Source of the DNA: Psychrilyobacter piezotolerans
GTDB taxonomy: Bacteria > Fusobacteriota > Fusobacteriia > Fusobacteriales > Fusobacteriaceae
DNA length: 64,000 nt
Assembly (NCBI RefSeq): GCF_003391055.1
Contig: NZ_QUAJ01000012.1
Span: 1 to 64,000, forward strand
Direction of reading: 5' to 3'
The notes below the pieces were generated by a model. That model did no database searches. It was given only the letters and a program-made list of their open reading frames with translations, and was not told the DNA's origin. A program made the position numbers and the translations under genes. This document shows, one piece after another, positions 16,788 to 26,075 of the stretch; within the stretch, counting starts at the first letter, position 1; the number at the start of each line of letters is the position of its first letter.

Positions 16788-18281
16788 CTATTTTTTTCTC
16801 ATTTGCGGGAACATGATTACGTCTCTAATTGACGGTGCTCCTGTTAATAACATTACTAATCTATCGATCCCGATTCCTAATCCTCCTGTTGGCGGAAGAC
16901 CGTACTCCAACGCATTGATGTAATCTTCATCAATTACGGCATTAGCTTCTTCGTTACCCTTTGTAGCTTCTGCTACTTGCTCTTCAAATCTACCTTTTTG
17001 ATCTGCAGGATCATTTAACTCTGAGAATGCGTTTCCATATTCCCTTGCATCGATAAACAGCTCAAATCTATCTGTAAATCTGCCATCGTCCTTTGTTCTC
17101 TTCGCTAATGGAGAGATCTCTACCGGATGACCCATTACAAATGTAGGCTGTACTATTGTATCCTCACATTTCTGCTCGAAGAATTCATTGATGATATGTC
17201 CTACTGTATCCATATGAGGAGCTAAGTGCACTTCATTTGCTTTTGCTAATTCTTTAGCAGCTTCTACACTCATCTCAGGCCAGAAGTCTACACCGGTAAC
17301 TTCTTTTACGATGTCTACCATGTGTATTCTTTTGAAACCTTCTAATTTTAGTTCTTTACCATTGTATACAACGTCAGTTGTTCCAAGTACTTCTTTTGCA
17401 CAACTGGTGATAATCTCTTCTGTAATGTCCATCATGTCTTCAAAGTCAGCATATGCCTGGTATAGTTCCATCATTGTAAATTCAGGGTTATGTCTGGTAG
17501 ATATTCCTTCATTTCTAAAGTTTCTGTTTATTTCGAATACTTTATCAAATCCACCAACAATTAACCTTTTCAGGTATAATTCTGGAGCTATTCTTAAGTA
17601 TAACTGCATATCTAAAGTGTTATGGTGTGTTACGAAAGGTCTGGCAGAAGCTCCTCCAACGATTGGATGCATCATAGGAGTTTCAACTTCCAAGAAATCC
17701 TTTTGTGTTAAGATATTTCTTATATGACTTATAATTTTAGTTCTTTTGATGAATGTATCCTTAACTTCTCTATTCATGATAAGATCTACATATCTTTGTC
17801 TATATCTAGTTTCTACATCTGTTAATCCGTGGAATTTATCTGGCAATGGTTTGATATTTTTAGATAAAAATTCAAAGTCAGTCGCTCTTAACGTGAATTC
17901 TCCCTTACCTGTTTTAAATACTCCACCTTTGATCCCTATAAAATCTCCAGTTCCAATTTTGCTCATTACTTCAAATGACTCATCTCCAACTACATCTTTC
18001 CTGATATAAAATTGGATTCTTCCAGTCTGGTCTTCAATATGACCAAATACTGCATTTTTTCCTGCCGGTCTAAATGCCATGATTCTTCCTGCAGTTTGAA
18101 ATGTTTCATTATAATTTTCAGGATCTTTATCGAATTCAACCTCTGAATTTATAATATCTTCTACCATATTTAATTTGATGTACTTTCTACCAAATGGTTC
18201 GATTCCCATTGCTTTGATCTCTTCTACCTTGTTCCACTTGTCTTGGACAATGTGGTCATTACTTTCAACTATTTGATTCAT
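16788..18281 (-). CDS. lysS: Lysyl-tRNA synthetase, class II
   Basis: Charges tRNA-Lys. The protein has the N-terminal OB-fold anticodon-binding domain (about 50-150, with AGRIMAFRPAGKNAVFGHIEDQTGRIQFY read in pieces) and class II motifs: motif 1 around FLEVETPMMHPIVGGASARPF, motif 2 RNFRNEGISTRHNPEFTMME, motif 3 GLGIGIDRLVML near the C terminus. An ATG at 18281 with AGAGG six bases ahead is preferred over the TTG at 18287 that touches the ribosome site, giving 497 residues. The start overlaps the end of the upstream TPR gene by 17 bp, so the two are translationally coupled. A terminator follows. Confidence 0.95.
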   Translation of the reverse strand: MNQIVESNDHIVQDKWNKVEEIKAMGIEPFGRKYIKLNMVEDIINSEVEFDKDPENYNETFQTAGRIMAFRPAGKNAVFGHIEDQTGRIQFYIRKDVVGDESFEVMSKIGTGDFIGIKGGVFKTGKGEFTLRATDFEFLSKNIKPLPDKFHGLTDVETRYRQRYVDLIMNREVKDTFIKRTKIISHIRNILTQKDFLEVETPMMHPIVGGASARPFVTHHNTLDMQLYLRIAPELYLKRLIVGGFDKVFEINRNFRNEGISTRHNPEFTMMELYQAYADFEDMMDITEEIITSCAKEVLGTTDVVYNGKELKLEGFKRIHMVDIVKEVTGVDFWPEMSVEAAKELAKANEVHLAPHMDTVGHIINEFFEQKCEDTIVQPTFVMGHPVEISPLAKRTKDDGRFTDRFELFIDAREYGNAFSELNDPADQKGRFEEQVAEATKGNEEANAVIDEDYINALEYGLPPTGGLGIGIDRLVMLLTGAPSIRDVIMFPQMRKK

Positions 18282-19809
18282 ACTCAACCTCTTTTTCTAA
18301 TTTATTTTTATTTATTTTTTCTATTTTTAATATGTAGATCCTCCCCCTGTTACTGAGGGTAGTGTTTGGAAACTTTTTAATTAATGTTTTAAAATACCCG
18401 GAACTCTCATGATAGTTTTCCAAATTATAGTAGATCATCCCACCTAAATAGTAATAACCTCCAAAAAACTCCTCATCCAAAACTTTAATATCTATGGATT
18501 TCAAGTTTTTTTCTGCCAACTCAAATTCATCTAAATTATAATACAGATCCGCCAGCTTATAATAGATATTACTTTTTAAATCCGATGATATATCTTTTTC
18601 TAGAGATCGTTTATAATATAGTTCGGCCTCCTGCAGCCTCCCCTCACGGGTATATTTTTCTGCATTTCCAATATATTTTTCAAGTTTTTTTCTCTCTAAA
18701 TATTTGATTTCTATTTTTTTTATTTTATCTATTTGTTCAGGATCTGCCTCTGATTTCAGGTTCTCATAGCTGACCTTATCTCCTGTTTCCAGATATATCA
18801 GAGCTAATTTTTCAAAATTTTCACCTGTTTTATAATAGTTTCTTGCCTTATTGTAATCTTTTAATTGATGATAATAATCCCCTAAATAATTTGTGACTTT
18901 TGGAGAAGACTCAATTAAAATTTGAGTTTCAGCTAATTTAACAGCTCCTAAACTATAGTTTTTATAATTTATAGAAGCATCTAAATATTCTGATTCATAT
19001 TTTTTATCATAGGCAGATAATCTCTCTAAAAACTCAAGGTATTCCTCTGTTTCACCTAATTTTTTTAGGGCATTTAGATATATTTCTATTATCTCTTCCT
19101 TTTTTTCATCATCTAACCTATATTTACTCACCAATATTTTTGAGATATTTCTCACTGCATCGTAATTTTTATTTTTTTCATTCAGTTCTAAAGCATAAAA
19201 AAGACCCTTTTCTATCTCTTCTGAATCTGGAAAAAAAGTTTTTAAAAGCAGTAAATTTTCATTCAAGAACTTAAAATCACCGTCATTATAGGAATCTTCT
19301 ATATTTTTCTCTATATCTTCAGGAAATGGCTGATACTTTGCAATTTTCTTAAAAATTATCTCTTTAATCATTTGATTTTTTTCTGTGAAAGATAGCTTAT
19401 ATTCTCCTACACTGGAAAAAGTAATTCTCAGATTCTCTCCTTCTTTTTTTAGATCTACAAGGGAATTTTTATGTGTTTTCTCCACTACTTTTAGTTTTTT
19501 TATCTGGGATATGTTTTTAAATTCAATTTTTTCATCTAAACCCAGGCTTATTACCTCCCCATTTGGAATGGTCTCAAAGTCATATTCAACCTTTTTAGCT
19601 CCACTAGGTTCAACTTCTCCCAAAAGAAAAGCAATATTTTGTCTATTTATCCCATGGGAATATATTTTTTCATAGCCCCCATAGAATAAAGATAGTTCTT
19701 TAATTATTTTTTTATTAACTTCATCTATTTTCTTAGAATTATCTACAGCACCATAAGATCCTATACTAACCCCCAACAAGATGGTTACAAATAATATTAA
19801 TTTTTTCAT
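18265..19809 (-). CDS. Exported TPR-repeat protein
   Basis: 514-residue protein with signal peptide MKKLILFVTILLGVSIGSYG. An ATG at 19809 with GGAGG ahead is preferred over one four codons upstream, which lies before the ribosome site. The N-terminal 130 residues are beta-rich and unrecognised. From about 165 to the end come tandem TPR-like helical pairs (for example NYLGDYYHQLKDYNKARNYY, YIGNAEKYTREGRLQEAELYY and YYKLADLYYNLDEFELAEKNL). It probably acts as a periplasmic scaffold, as in YfgC/BamD-like or YbgF-type proteins. The function is not known. It precedes and overlaps lysS. Confidence 0.72.
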   Translation of the reverse strand: MKKLILFVTILLGVSIGSYGAVDNSKKIDEVNKKIIKELSLFYGGYEKIYSHGINRQNIAFLLGEVEPSGAKKVEYDFETIPNGEVISLGLDEKIEFKNISQIKKLKVVEKTHKNSLVDLKKEGENLRITFSSVGEYKLSFTEKNQMIKEIIFKKIAKYQPFPEDIEKNIEDSYNDGDFKFLNENLLLLKTFFPDSEEIEKGLFYALELNEKNKNYDAVRNISKILVSKYRLDDEKKEEIIEIYLNALKKLGETEEYLEFLERLSAYDKKYESEYLDASINYKNYSLGAVKLAETQILIESSPKVTNYLGDYYHQLKDYNKARNYYKTGENFEKLALIYLETGDKVSYENLKSEADPEQIDKIKKIEIKYLERKKLEKYIGNAEKYTREGRLQEAELYYKRSLEKDISSDLKSNIYYKLADLYYNLDEFELAEKNLKSIDIKVLDEEFFGGYYYLGGMIYYNLENYHESSGYFKTLIKKFPNTTLSNRGRIYILKIEKINKNKLEKEVEYESNS

Positions 19810-19839
19810 CTCATCCTCCAAAGGTTAATTTTAAATAAA

Positions 19840-19863
19840 AATAGAGCAATCTCTTGCTCTATT
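19840..19863 (-). terminator. Intrinsic terminator of the rlmH operon
   Basis: AATAGAGCAA and its exact complement with loop TCTC, followed on the minus strand by a T-rich tract. It lies 31 bp after the DUF1934 stop. Confidence 0.75.
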
Positions 19864-19893
19864 ATATCAAATTTTTTTTATTTTTACCATAAA

Positions 19894-20256
19894 TTATAGT
19901 TCATCTATCTTTAGAGTCAATTCGTTCACCACTTCATTTTCTTCAATTATAGAATATAAAGCACTGATTTTTTTATCTTCTATGGTAAGAGATTTAGTAA
20001 AAATTTCAAAATTTCTATTCATATATGATGCCCTGTAGGAAAAAGCAGTCCTTTGATTTGCTTTCAAAAGCTTATTGCTCTTTATATCCCCATCTCTTAC
20101 TATCTGCACCTTGTCCTTCAAGATAAATATTCTAACCTTTGCATATTCATCGGAGTATGTGTATTTAACACCTATTTTATTGTCTTCTCTAGTTGCATCA
20201 AAGGTTGCATCATAATTTTCTCCAAAACTATCTGTTGTTCTTATCCTTAGTTTCAT
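19894..20256 (-). CDS. DUF1934 (YwiB-like) protein
   Basis: 120-residue protein matching the DUF1934/YwiB pattern: a beta-rich calycin-like fold with KIGVKYTYSDEYAKVRIFILKDKVQIVRDGDIKSNKL (a Tyr-rich strand, then an 'i.R.G' strand) and a middle FSYRASYMNRNFEIFTKSLTI block like the 'Y.T.YG...f...T' region of YwiB. The biochemical role is unknown. It is the last gene of the rlmH-acidic protein-DUF1934 operon, with a 3-bp gap to the gene before it. Confidence 0.6.
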   Translation of the reverse strand: MKLRIRTTDSFGENYDATFDATREDNKIGVKYTYSDEYAKVRIFILKDKVQIVRDGDIKSNKLLKANQRTAFSYRASYMNRNFEIFTKSLTIEDKKISALYSIIEENEVVNELTLKIDEL

Positions 20257-20259
20257 CTG

Positions 20260-20658
20260 CTATTCTCCCATTAAACCGGATATAAATGAATCTACATCTT
20301 CTTCACTTTCAGAATAATCATCATCTTCAAAATATGCTTCTGTATCATCGGAACCAGTAGTTATTTTATCTTCCCTTTCGTAGTATGAGTCATCATCCCA
20401 GTCGCCAATATCTGTTCCACCGGCATAATATTCATCCTCCCAGTTATCCATGATATCTGATGCTTCATCCTCTTCATCAACTAGTTCAACTATCTCTTCA
20501 TCTTCCCTATATATAAAAACATACCTCTTTCCATCTAGGTCTTCTCCTATTAAATATTCATCTCCGAACATCATTATATCCCCTACTACAGATATGTCGC
20601 ATTCTTCCTCTTCTATCATATATTCAAAATTTTCTCCAACAGCATACATTTTTCCCAC
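20260..20658 (-). CDS. Very acidic DUF1292-like protein
   Basis: 132-residue, strongly acidic soluble protein. Residues 10-65 (DISVVGDIMMFGDEYLIGEDLDGKRYVFIYRE, in pieces, then EEIVELVDEEDEASDI) resemble the DUF1292/YrzB pattern of a small beta domain ('..f.vl..fe..g..Y.l....e.....vfr..ed'). Residues 70-125 are a low-complexity Asp/Glu/Tyr/Ser tail. The function is unknown. It lies between rlmH (1-bp gap) and the DUF1934 gene (3-bp gap), so all three are clearly one operon. Confidence 0.5.
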   Translation of the reverse strand: MGKMYAVGENFEYMIEEEECDISVVGDIMMFGDEYLIGEDLDGKRYVFIYREDEEIVELVDEEDEASDIMDNWEDEYYAGGTDIGDWDDDSYYEREDKITTGSDDTEAYFEDDDYSESEEDVDSFISGLMGE

Positions 20659-20659
20659 C

Positions 20660-21130
20660 TCACTTATGATATTTACTATTTCCTAATATACTAAACCAAC
20701 GATAAACCTGCTCAAACAATATAAGTCTCATTAATTGATGAGGGAATGTTAAGTCTGAAAAACTCATCCTTAAATCCACAGCACTCCTGACTTCCTTAGT
20801 TACCCCATAGGATCCGCCAATAATAAAGTTAATTGTACTATTTCCGTTGACTGTTATTTGTTCTATTTTTTTAGACATCTCTTCCGATGAAAACTTTTTC
20901 CCGCCTATATCCATTAGGATAGAATATCCTCTATTTTTAGAGATAGTCTCTATTATTTGTCCGGCTTCCTTCTCCATGGATTGGTCTCTGTTTTTATCGT
21001 TTCCATCTTCTTTTAATTCGATAATTTTTAATTTCGTATAGGCAGACAACCTTTTAGTAAATTCATCTATTCCCATATTAATATATTTTTCTTTTACCTT
21101 CCCTACGCAAACAATGTTTACATTTACCAT
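20660..21130 (-). CDS. rlmH: 23S rRNA pseudouridine-1915 N3-methyltransferase
   Basis: SPOUT-class methyltransferase that modifies pseudouridine 1915 in helix 69 of 23S rRNA on assembled ribosomes. The 156-residue length is exact for the family. The SAM knot has STINFIIGGSYGVTKEV (about 100-115), and the C terminus has FSDLTFPHQLMRLILFEQVYRWFSI, then GNSKYHK, the family's diagnostic end. It leads a three-gene operon with two small conserved hypothetical genes. The mutL gene lies 130 bp upstream. Confidence 0.93.
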   Translation of the reverse strand: MVNVNIVCVGKVKEKYINMGIDEFTKRLSAYTKLKIIELKEDGNDKNRDQSMEKEAGQIIETISKNRGYSILMDIGGKKFSSEEMSKKIEQITVNGNSTINFIIGGSYGVTKEVRSAVDLRMSFSDLTFPHQLMRLILFEQVYRWFSILGNSKYHK

Positions 21131-21260
21131 CTTTGTCTCCTTGTTTAGATCTTTGCTCTAATTAATTCTACACAAAAAATGTAATTTTTCCTATCTTAAT
21201 TTTTGTTTTTTGCCACTCACTACTTTTTAGACGTTAGACAGGTCTTTTTTTCCAAAGATA

Positions 21261-23147
21261 TTATTTCCGATTAAACTTTTTATTCATCTCATCAAAAGTC
21301 ATCTTTAATATTATCGGCCTGCCATGGGGGCAGGTATATTTCCCAACCTTATGCAGATCCGATATCAAGGTTTCCATCTCCTCCAGGGTCAATTTTTCCC
21401 CTGCCTTTATAGCATTTCTGCAAGACATGGATATGATCACTTTTTCCCTGGGGTCACCACCGCCTAAGTTTTCCAGCAGGTACCTGAATGTATCTTCTAC
21501 ACCGACTCTAAAGTTGAATATCGGAACTCCTCTGATTAAAATTTCATTGTCACAAAATTCCTCTACCTCAAAACCAAATTCACTGAACAACTCCAAATTA
21601 CCCCTGACAATCTCAGTTTCATATCCATTCAACTCCAATTTTATAGGGACTAATAAATTTTGAACAGATATTTTTTTGTTGTAGTGTTTATCCTTTAATT
21701 TTTCATATAGGATCCTCTCGTGGACAATATGCTGATCATAGATCTCCAACTCTTCCTCTGTCTCAACCAGGATATACATATTATGGAGTTGGGCTAAAAC
21801 CCTGTAATCATTTTTAATCTCATTCACTTCTTCTGGATTTTCATGATCTTCATCATTCTGCTTTTCTGCCACAAGGATCTTTTCGATTTCAACGGATTCT
21901 TTCCCCTTTTCTGGAGGAATTTCATCTTCCTTTATTTCCAAAGGAGGAACAGAAGGGAGAGTGGCCTCATATTCCTGACTGTACCTGTAAGCCTTAGCAA
22001 TCCTCTCACTGACCTTATTCTTTAATTTTTCTTCTTTTATCAGGGCAGGCTGCTCCGTTTTTATCACTTTATTTACCCTGGGAGTTATTAAATTTTCCAG
22101 CTCTTCAAAATCTAACAGGTTATTTTGGATCGGACTTTGATTTTCATCCCCATCTTCCTCTATTTTTAGTGAGATAGAATTTTTCCTGTCATCTCTGTAG
22201 ATAGCATCGGTTAAACAATCTAATATTTCCCTGTATACACCATCTTCATCCACAAATTTAATGATTTTTTTAGAGGGATGAACATTGATATCTACTAAAT
22301 CAGGTGAGATATCAAAAAATATTATTGCAAAGGGATATCTGCCTCTGGTTAATTTAGTATAATAAGCATCTAAAACAGCTTTTTCAATGGTTTTAGATTT
22401 GACATATCTGCCGTTTACATAGGTGTATATAGAATCCTTATTTGATTTTAGGAGATTCATATTTCCCCAGTATCCCAGAGAAAATTTTGTTGAATTTTTC
22501 AGTGTATTTCTCCCGAATAGTTCTAAGATCGTATTTTCTATCCCACGACCACTGGTTTTTACGACCTCCCTCCCATCTAAAAGCAGAGAAAATGAAACCT
22601 CGGTGTTGTAGAGGGCTTCCTTTAAAACAATCTCCCTTATCCGTGCATATTCAGTAGATTTTTTCCTCAAAAATTTAAGTCTTGCCGGAGTATTAAAAAA
22701 AAGATCTTTGATGACTATTTCTGTTCCAACCGCTCTGGATATTTCTTCATATTTAGTGACCTTTCCGGCATTTAAATTTATCTTATGTCCGGTTTTGGAA
22801 TCATTGGTTTTACTGGAAATAATCATCTTGGATATAGATCCTATAGAGGCCAGTGCTTCACCTCTGAATCCATAGCTAGTAAGATTAAAGATATCCCCTT
22901 TATCCTTAATCTTGCTAGTAGCATGTCTCTCCACACATAGAAACAAATCTTCTTTTCCCATTCCCATCCCTGTATCAACAAGCCTTACATCTCGACCATT
23001 ATTTTTTACCTCTACTCTGATAGATCCTGCCCCGGCATCCAGTGAGTTTTCTATCAGTTCCTTTATCATGCTGGCTGGATTCTCTACTACCTCTCCCGCT
23101 GCAATTATATTAGATACACTTTCATCCAGTATTCTTATCCTACTCAT
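21261..23147 (-). CDS. mutL: DNA mismatch repair protein MutL
   Basis: GHKL ATPase that links mismatch recognition to strand removal. The N-terminal ATPase has IAAGEVVENPASMIKELIENSLDAGA (in two parts), DTGMGM (57-62) and YGFRGEALASIGSI. The linker (about 340-440) is charged and variable. The C-terminal domain keeps the endonuclease signature DQHIVHERILYE (471-482, the family motif DQHA(x)2E(x)4E with Ala replaced by Ile), SCRNAIKAGE and CPHGRP (606-611). It is therefore a nicking-type MutL, as in bacteria without MutH. No mutS is in the window. It has its own ATG with an AGGGG ribosome site. Confidence 0.94.
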   Translation of the reverse strand: MSRIRILDESVSNIIAAGEVVENPASMIKELIENSLDAGAGSIRVEVKNNGRDVRLVDTGMGMGKEDLFLCVERHATSKIKDKGDIFNLTSYGFRGEALASIGSISKMIISSKTNDSKTGHKINLNAGKVTKYEEISRAVGTEIVIKDLFFNTPARLKFLRKKSTEYARIREIVLKEALYNTEVSFSLLLDGREVVKTSGRGIENTILELFGRNTLKNSTKFSLGYWGNMNLLKSNKDSIYTYVNGRYVKSKTIEKAVLDAYYTKLTRGRYPFAIIFFDISPDLVDINVHPSKKIIKFVDEDGVYREILDCLTDAIYRDDRKNSISLKIEEDGDENQSPIQNNLLDFEELENLITPRVNKVIKTEQPALIKEEKLKNKVSERIAKAYRYSQEYEATLPSVPPLEIKEDEIPPEKGKESVEIEKILVAEKQNDEDHENPEEVNEIKNDYRVLAQLHNMYILVETEEELEIYDQHIVHERILYEKLKDKHYNKKISVQNLLVPIKLELNGYETEIVRGNLELFSEFGFEVEEFCDNEILIRGVPIFNFRVGVEDTFRYLLENLGGGDPREKVIISMSCRNAIKAGEKLTLEEMETLISDLHKVGKYTCPHGRPIILKMTFDEMNKKFNRK

Positions 23148-23450
23148 AATAACATTACCCCTTCTAAAAAATAGCCTTAATATTATAGCAAAATTATAAA
23201 ATTCTGACTATTTCTTTTTTAGTTTAATTGTTTCATTTTTATATTTAACTTATTATACCCTATTTTTAATCCTTAAAACTAAAAAAATCGGATACTTTTT
23301 ACAGCCTGCTTTTTATTCGCCGCTTTTATGGTATACTCTAATTAATATCAGCATTCTACCGGTGTTTTCCGGTAATTTAAATCTTGTAAAGACTGGATTA
23401 AGGGCTGTAATAATGCAAAAATTCAGATATTAATTAAAAAGGAGAATTCC
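23148..23450. other. Divergent intergenic region between mutL and the SLT-like gene
   Basis: 303 bp, AT-rich, without a gene. A TACCGG-TGTTTT-CCGGTA hairpin (23357-23374) lies about 75 bp before the + strand gene, downstream of a TATACT-like -10 box at 23332. It probably forms part of the leader. No known riboswitch is recognised. Confidence 0.45.
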
Positions 23451-25316
23451 ATGAAAAAAATTATCTTATTATATATATTTATTTTTACTACCCTATTTTC
23501 CTCAGATGATATAGGGGGGTACAAAGCCTTTACACAGGCAAAGAATCATTATCTCAATGGAAACTTTGATCAGGCAAAAATAGAGTTTGAAAATTTTATA
23601 GAGATCTATAAAGACTCTAAACTGGTTAACTCTCATTATCCCGATTACTATATTGCCATGAACTACTATGAGATTGGGGAATTAAAAAATGCTCTCAAAT
23701 ATTTAGATTCATCTATCTACACTCCTGAATATTTAAAATTTCCAGGGTTTAAAAAATCTAATTATTTTGAATTCAGACGGGGATTTTATTTAGGTGAGAT
23801 CTATTCCCGGCTGGGTTATTTCACCAATGCACACTACCAGTATCTGACCCTCATAAAGGATTATTATTCACCTGATTTGGAGCCCTTTGAAAAAAAAGCC
23901 CTTAATATCCTTGCCTCCAAAAATCCTTATTACAACTATATATTGGAGATAAAATACAAAAACAATTATAAAAATATCGACAAATTAAAAGACGACGATC
24001 TAAAGATGATAGGGCATTACCTGTATTCAAAGGGACTCTTTTTAGAATTTTATAAGGCTTATAAAAAATCAATTAATTCTACCTCTAACAATAAAGAGAT
24101 CGTCATCGGTACCCTGAACATCTTAGAGGAGGCAGACCAATACGACCTTATGATAGACCTTATAAAAAATCAATTCAGTTCCGGTAATACAGATTCCGAT
24201 TATTATTATTTTTGGGGAAATGCCTTAAAAAAATCCAACAAACCATTGGAGGCTATACAAAAATATAAATTAGTTGATAGATCCCCTTATTTGGAAAAGT
24301 CCATCTATTCCATCGGAAGAATTTATTTCATTTTAGAAAATTATGAGGAAGCTATCCTGTGGAGTAAAAAGCTGGATACCGATAAAGCTCACGAACTTCT
24401 GACCAGGTCTTATTTCAACTCATCCCAGATGGATCTGTTTAAGGAATCTGCAATTAAGTATATACAGACTTATCCAAATTCCAACCTGGCTGGCTACTAT
24501 CGAAATATGCTATATAACGAAAGTAAAAACCCAAATTACTTAAATTGGATAATCAAACACAACCTAAACTCCTACTATTATCAAGTGGCTTTCAATATCA
24601 CTAAGACTGCCAGGGTGTTGGAAGAATATCCTATAAATTATAAGATGCGTGTCTACAAAGATTCTTTAGCTGTTCTGGGCCAGCTGTCTGGATTAGGTGA
24701 CCCCCAGCTGTTAATTATTGAATCTGATACTCTCAATTTTCCCGAAGATAAGACTTTTGAGACTTTTATTAAAACATCTTATTTAGAAAAAATTAAATTA
24801 TATGATTTAGCTATGAGATCCTCCCTCTCTGCTGAGGAAGAGTTTTCTAAATATTCAAATCTTTATCCCTATCTATACCCTAGATATTATAACGATCTGG
24901 TAAAAAAATACAGTAAAAAATATGACGTGGAAGAGGCTCTTATCTTCAGTCTTATCAGGGAGGGAAGTAAGTTTGAGCCAGGTTTAATTTTTAAGGGTAC
25001 TTATTTCGGGCTTCTGCAGTTAGATCTTAAAACAGCTAAACTATATGACCCTGACATAACTTTTGAAAAACTTTTAGATCCTGAAGTGAATATCCATATT
25101 GGAGTTAAACATCTGGAATATCTTTTGTCTGATTTTAATGACAATATAAGTCTGACCATCGCCGGTTTTTACGACGGGAAAGACCTTGTCTCCAGCTGGA
25201 AATTAGATAAGAACGGGGATATCGATGTGGAGCAGATACCATATTCAGATTCACAGGAATTTATAAAGAATGTTATCACCAGCTACTATAAATATAAAAA
25301 CCTCTATAAAGATTAA
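23451..25316 (+). CDS. TPR protein with degenerate lytic transglycosylase (SLT) domain
   Basis: 621-residue exported protein with signal peptide (MKKIILLYIFIFTTLFSS) and AAAAGGAG ribosome site. Residues 20-420 are helical TPR-like repeats, like the alpha-superhelix of Slt70. Residues about 490-600 match the SLT goose-lysozyme-like fold (EEALIFSLIREGSKFEPG, GLLQLDLKTAKLY, DPEVNIHIGVKHLEYLL). The catalytic Glu of active enzymes, in 'R-Q-E-S', here aligns with Gly505. A Glu sits one residue earlier (REGS), and the later 'AAYNAG' is AGFYDG. Activity on peptidoglycan is thus doubtful and a binding or scaffold role is possible. Monocistronic, with a terminator after it. Confidence 0.72.
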   Translation: MKKIILLYIFIFTTLFSSDDIGGYKAFTQAKNHYLNGNFDQAKIEFENFIEIYKDSKLVNSHYPDYYIAMNYYEIGELKNALKYLDSSIYTPEYLKFPGFKKSNYFEFRRGFYLGEIYSRLGYFTNAHYQYLTLIKDYYSPDLEPFEKKALNILASKNPYYNYILEIKYKNNYKNIDKLKDDDLKMIGHYLYSKGLFLEFYKAYKKSINSTSNNKEIVIGTLNILEEADQYDLMIDLIKNQFSSGNTDSDYYYFWGNALKKSNKPLEAIQKYKLVDRSPYLEKSIYSIGRIYFILENYEEAILWSKKLDTDKAHELLTRSYFNSSQMDLFKESAIKYIQTYPNSNLAGYYRNMLYNESKNPNYLNWIIKHNLNSYYYQVAFNITKTARVLEEYPINYKMRVYKDSLAVLGQLSGLGDPQLLIIESDTLNFPEDKTFETFIKTSYLEKIKLYDLAMRSSLSAEEEFSKYSNLYPYLYPRYYNDLVKKYSKKYDVEEALIFSLIREGSKFEPGLIFKGTYFGLLQLDLKTAKLYDPDITFEKLLDPEVNIHIGVKHLEYLLSDFNDNISLTIAGFYDGKDLVSSWKLDKNGDIDVEQIPYSDSQEFIKNVITSYYKYKNLYKD

Positions 25317-25322
25317 AATTTA

Positions 25323-25355
25323 AAAACTCCTCCCTTTTCAGGAGGAGTTTTTCAT
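25323..25355 (+). terminator. Intrinsic terminator after the SLT-like gene
   Basis: AAAACTCCTCC and its exact complement (25341-25351) around a 7-nt loop, then a T-rich end. Confidence 0.85.
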
Positions 25356-25359
25356 CTCC

Positions 25360-25388
25360 TTGACAAAGTTAAATTTCCGGGCTAAAGT
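25360..25388 (+). promoter_or_regulatory. Probable promoter of fetAB
   Basis: TTGACA (25360-25365), 17 bp, TAAAGT (25383-25388). The -10 box is weak. Confidence 0.5.
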
Positions 25389-25456
25389 TTCGAGATCGGG
25401 AAGGGTTAAGGAAGAAAAGATCCGTGAACTGAGCAAAAATATACAGGAGGGTTCTT

Positions 25457-26071
25457 ATGATAAAGTTAGAAGAAATAAATTTAAAGTTAAAACAGCAGCC
25501 GATCTTTATAAATTTAAATCTGCAGATTAAAAAGAATCAAAAAATTCTCCTCAAAATGCCTTCTGGAGCCGGGAAAAGCACCCTTTTAAAGGTAATCATG
25601 GGCTATATCCCCATAGACAGCGGGAGAATTCTTATAGATGGAGAGGTTTTAGGGCAGAATAACATCGATACCCTCCGTCAAAAATTTGCCTACATCGGTC
25701 AAAATATCCTTTTTACCGAAGACAGCGTAGAAAAATACATCCACCTTATATTTTCATTTCAGAAAAACAAGGGTATCAAGCTGTCTAATTCTTCCCTCTA
25801 TGAACTCTTGGAAAAGTTTGAGCTGGATAAAAGCATATTAAAAAAATCTCCTTCCCTTTTATCCGGGGGAGAAAAACAGAGGATTGCCCTCATATTGGTT
25901 TTACTTTTAGACAGAGAGATCCTCCTCCTGGATGAGGTCACTTCCGGGCTGGATCACGATTTAAAAATAAAAGTTATCGAGATCATAAAAAACTTAAATA
26001 AAACCGTTATAGTTTCCTCCCACGACAACCAGTGGCTGGATTATGATGAATTCCAAGTAATGGGGTGGTGA
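25457..26071 (+). CDS. fetA: ABC ATPase of a FetAB-type (iron) exporter
   Basis: 204-residue ABC ATPase. Walker A is MPSGAGKST (about 34-42), the signature is LLSGGEKQRIAL (about 134-145), Walker B is EILLLDEVTSGLD, and the late histidine is in VSSHDNQW. The short length and pairing with a UPF0014 permease 4 bp downstream identify YbbL/FetA, described in E. coli as an iron exporter under oxidative stress. The metal substrate is inferred from that family. It has an AGGAGG site. Confidence 0.78.
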   Translation: MIKLEEINLKLKQQPIFINLNLQIKKNQKILLKMPSGAGKSTLLKVIMGYIPIDSGRILIDGEVLGQNNIDTLRQKFAYIGQNILFTEDSVEKYIHLIFSFQKNKGIKLSNSSLYELLEKFELDKSILKKSPSLLSGGEKQRIALILVLLLDREILLLDEVTSGLDHDLKIKVIEIIKNLNKTVIVSSHDNQWLDYDEFQVMGW

Positions 26072-26075
26072 TCTT

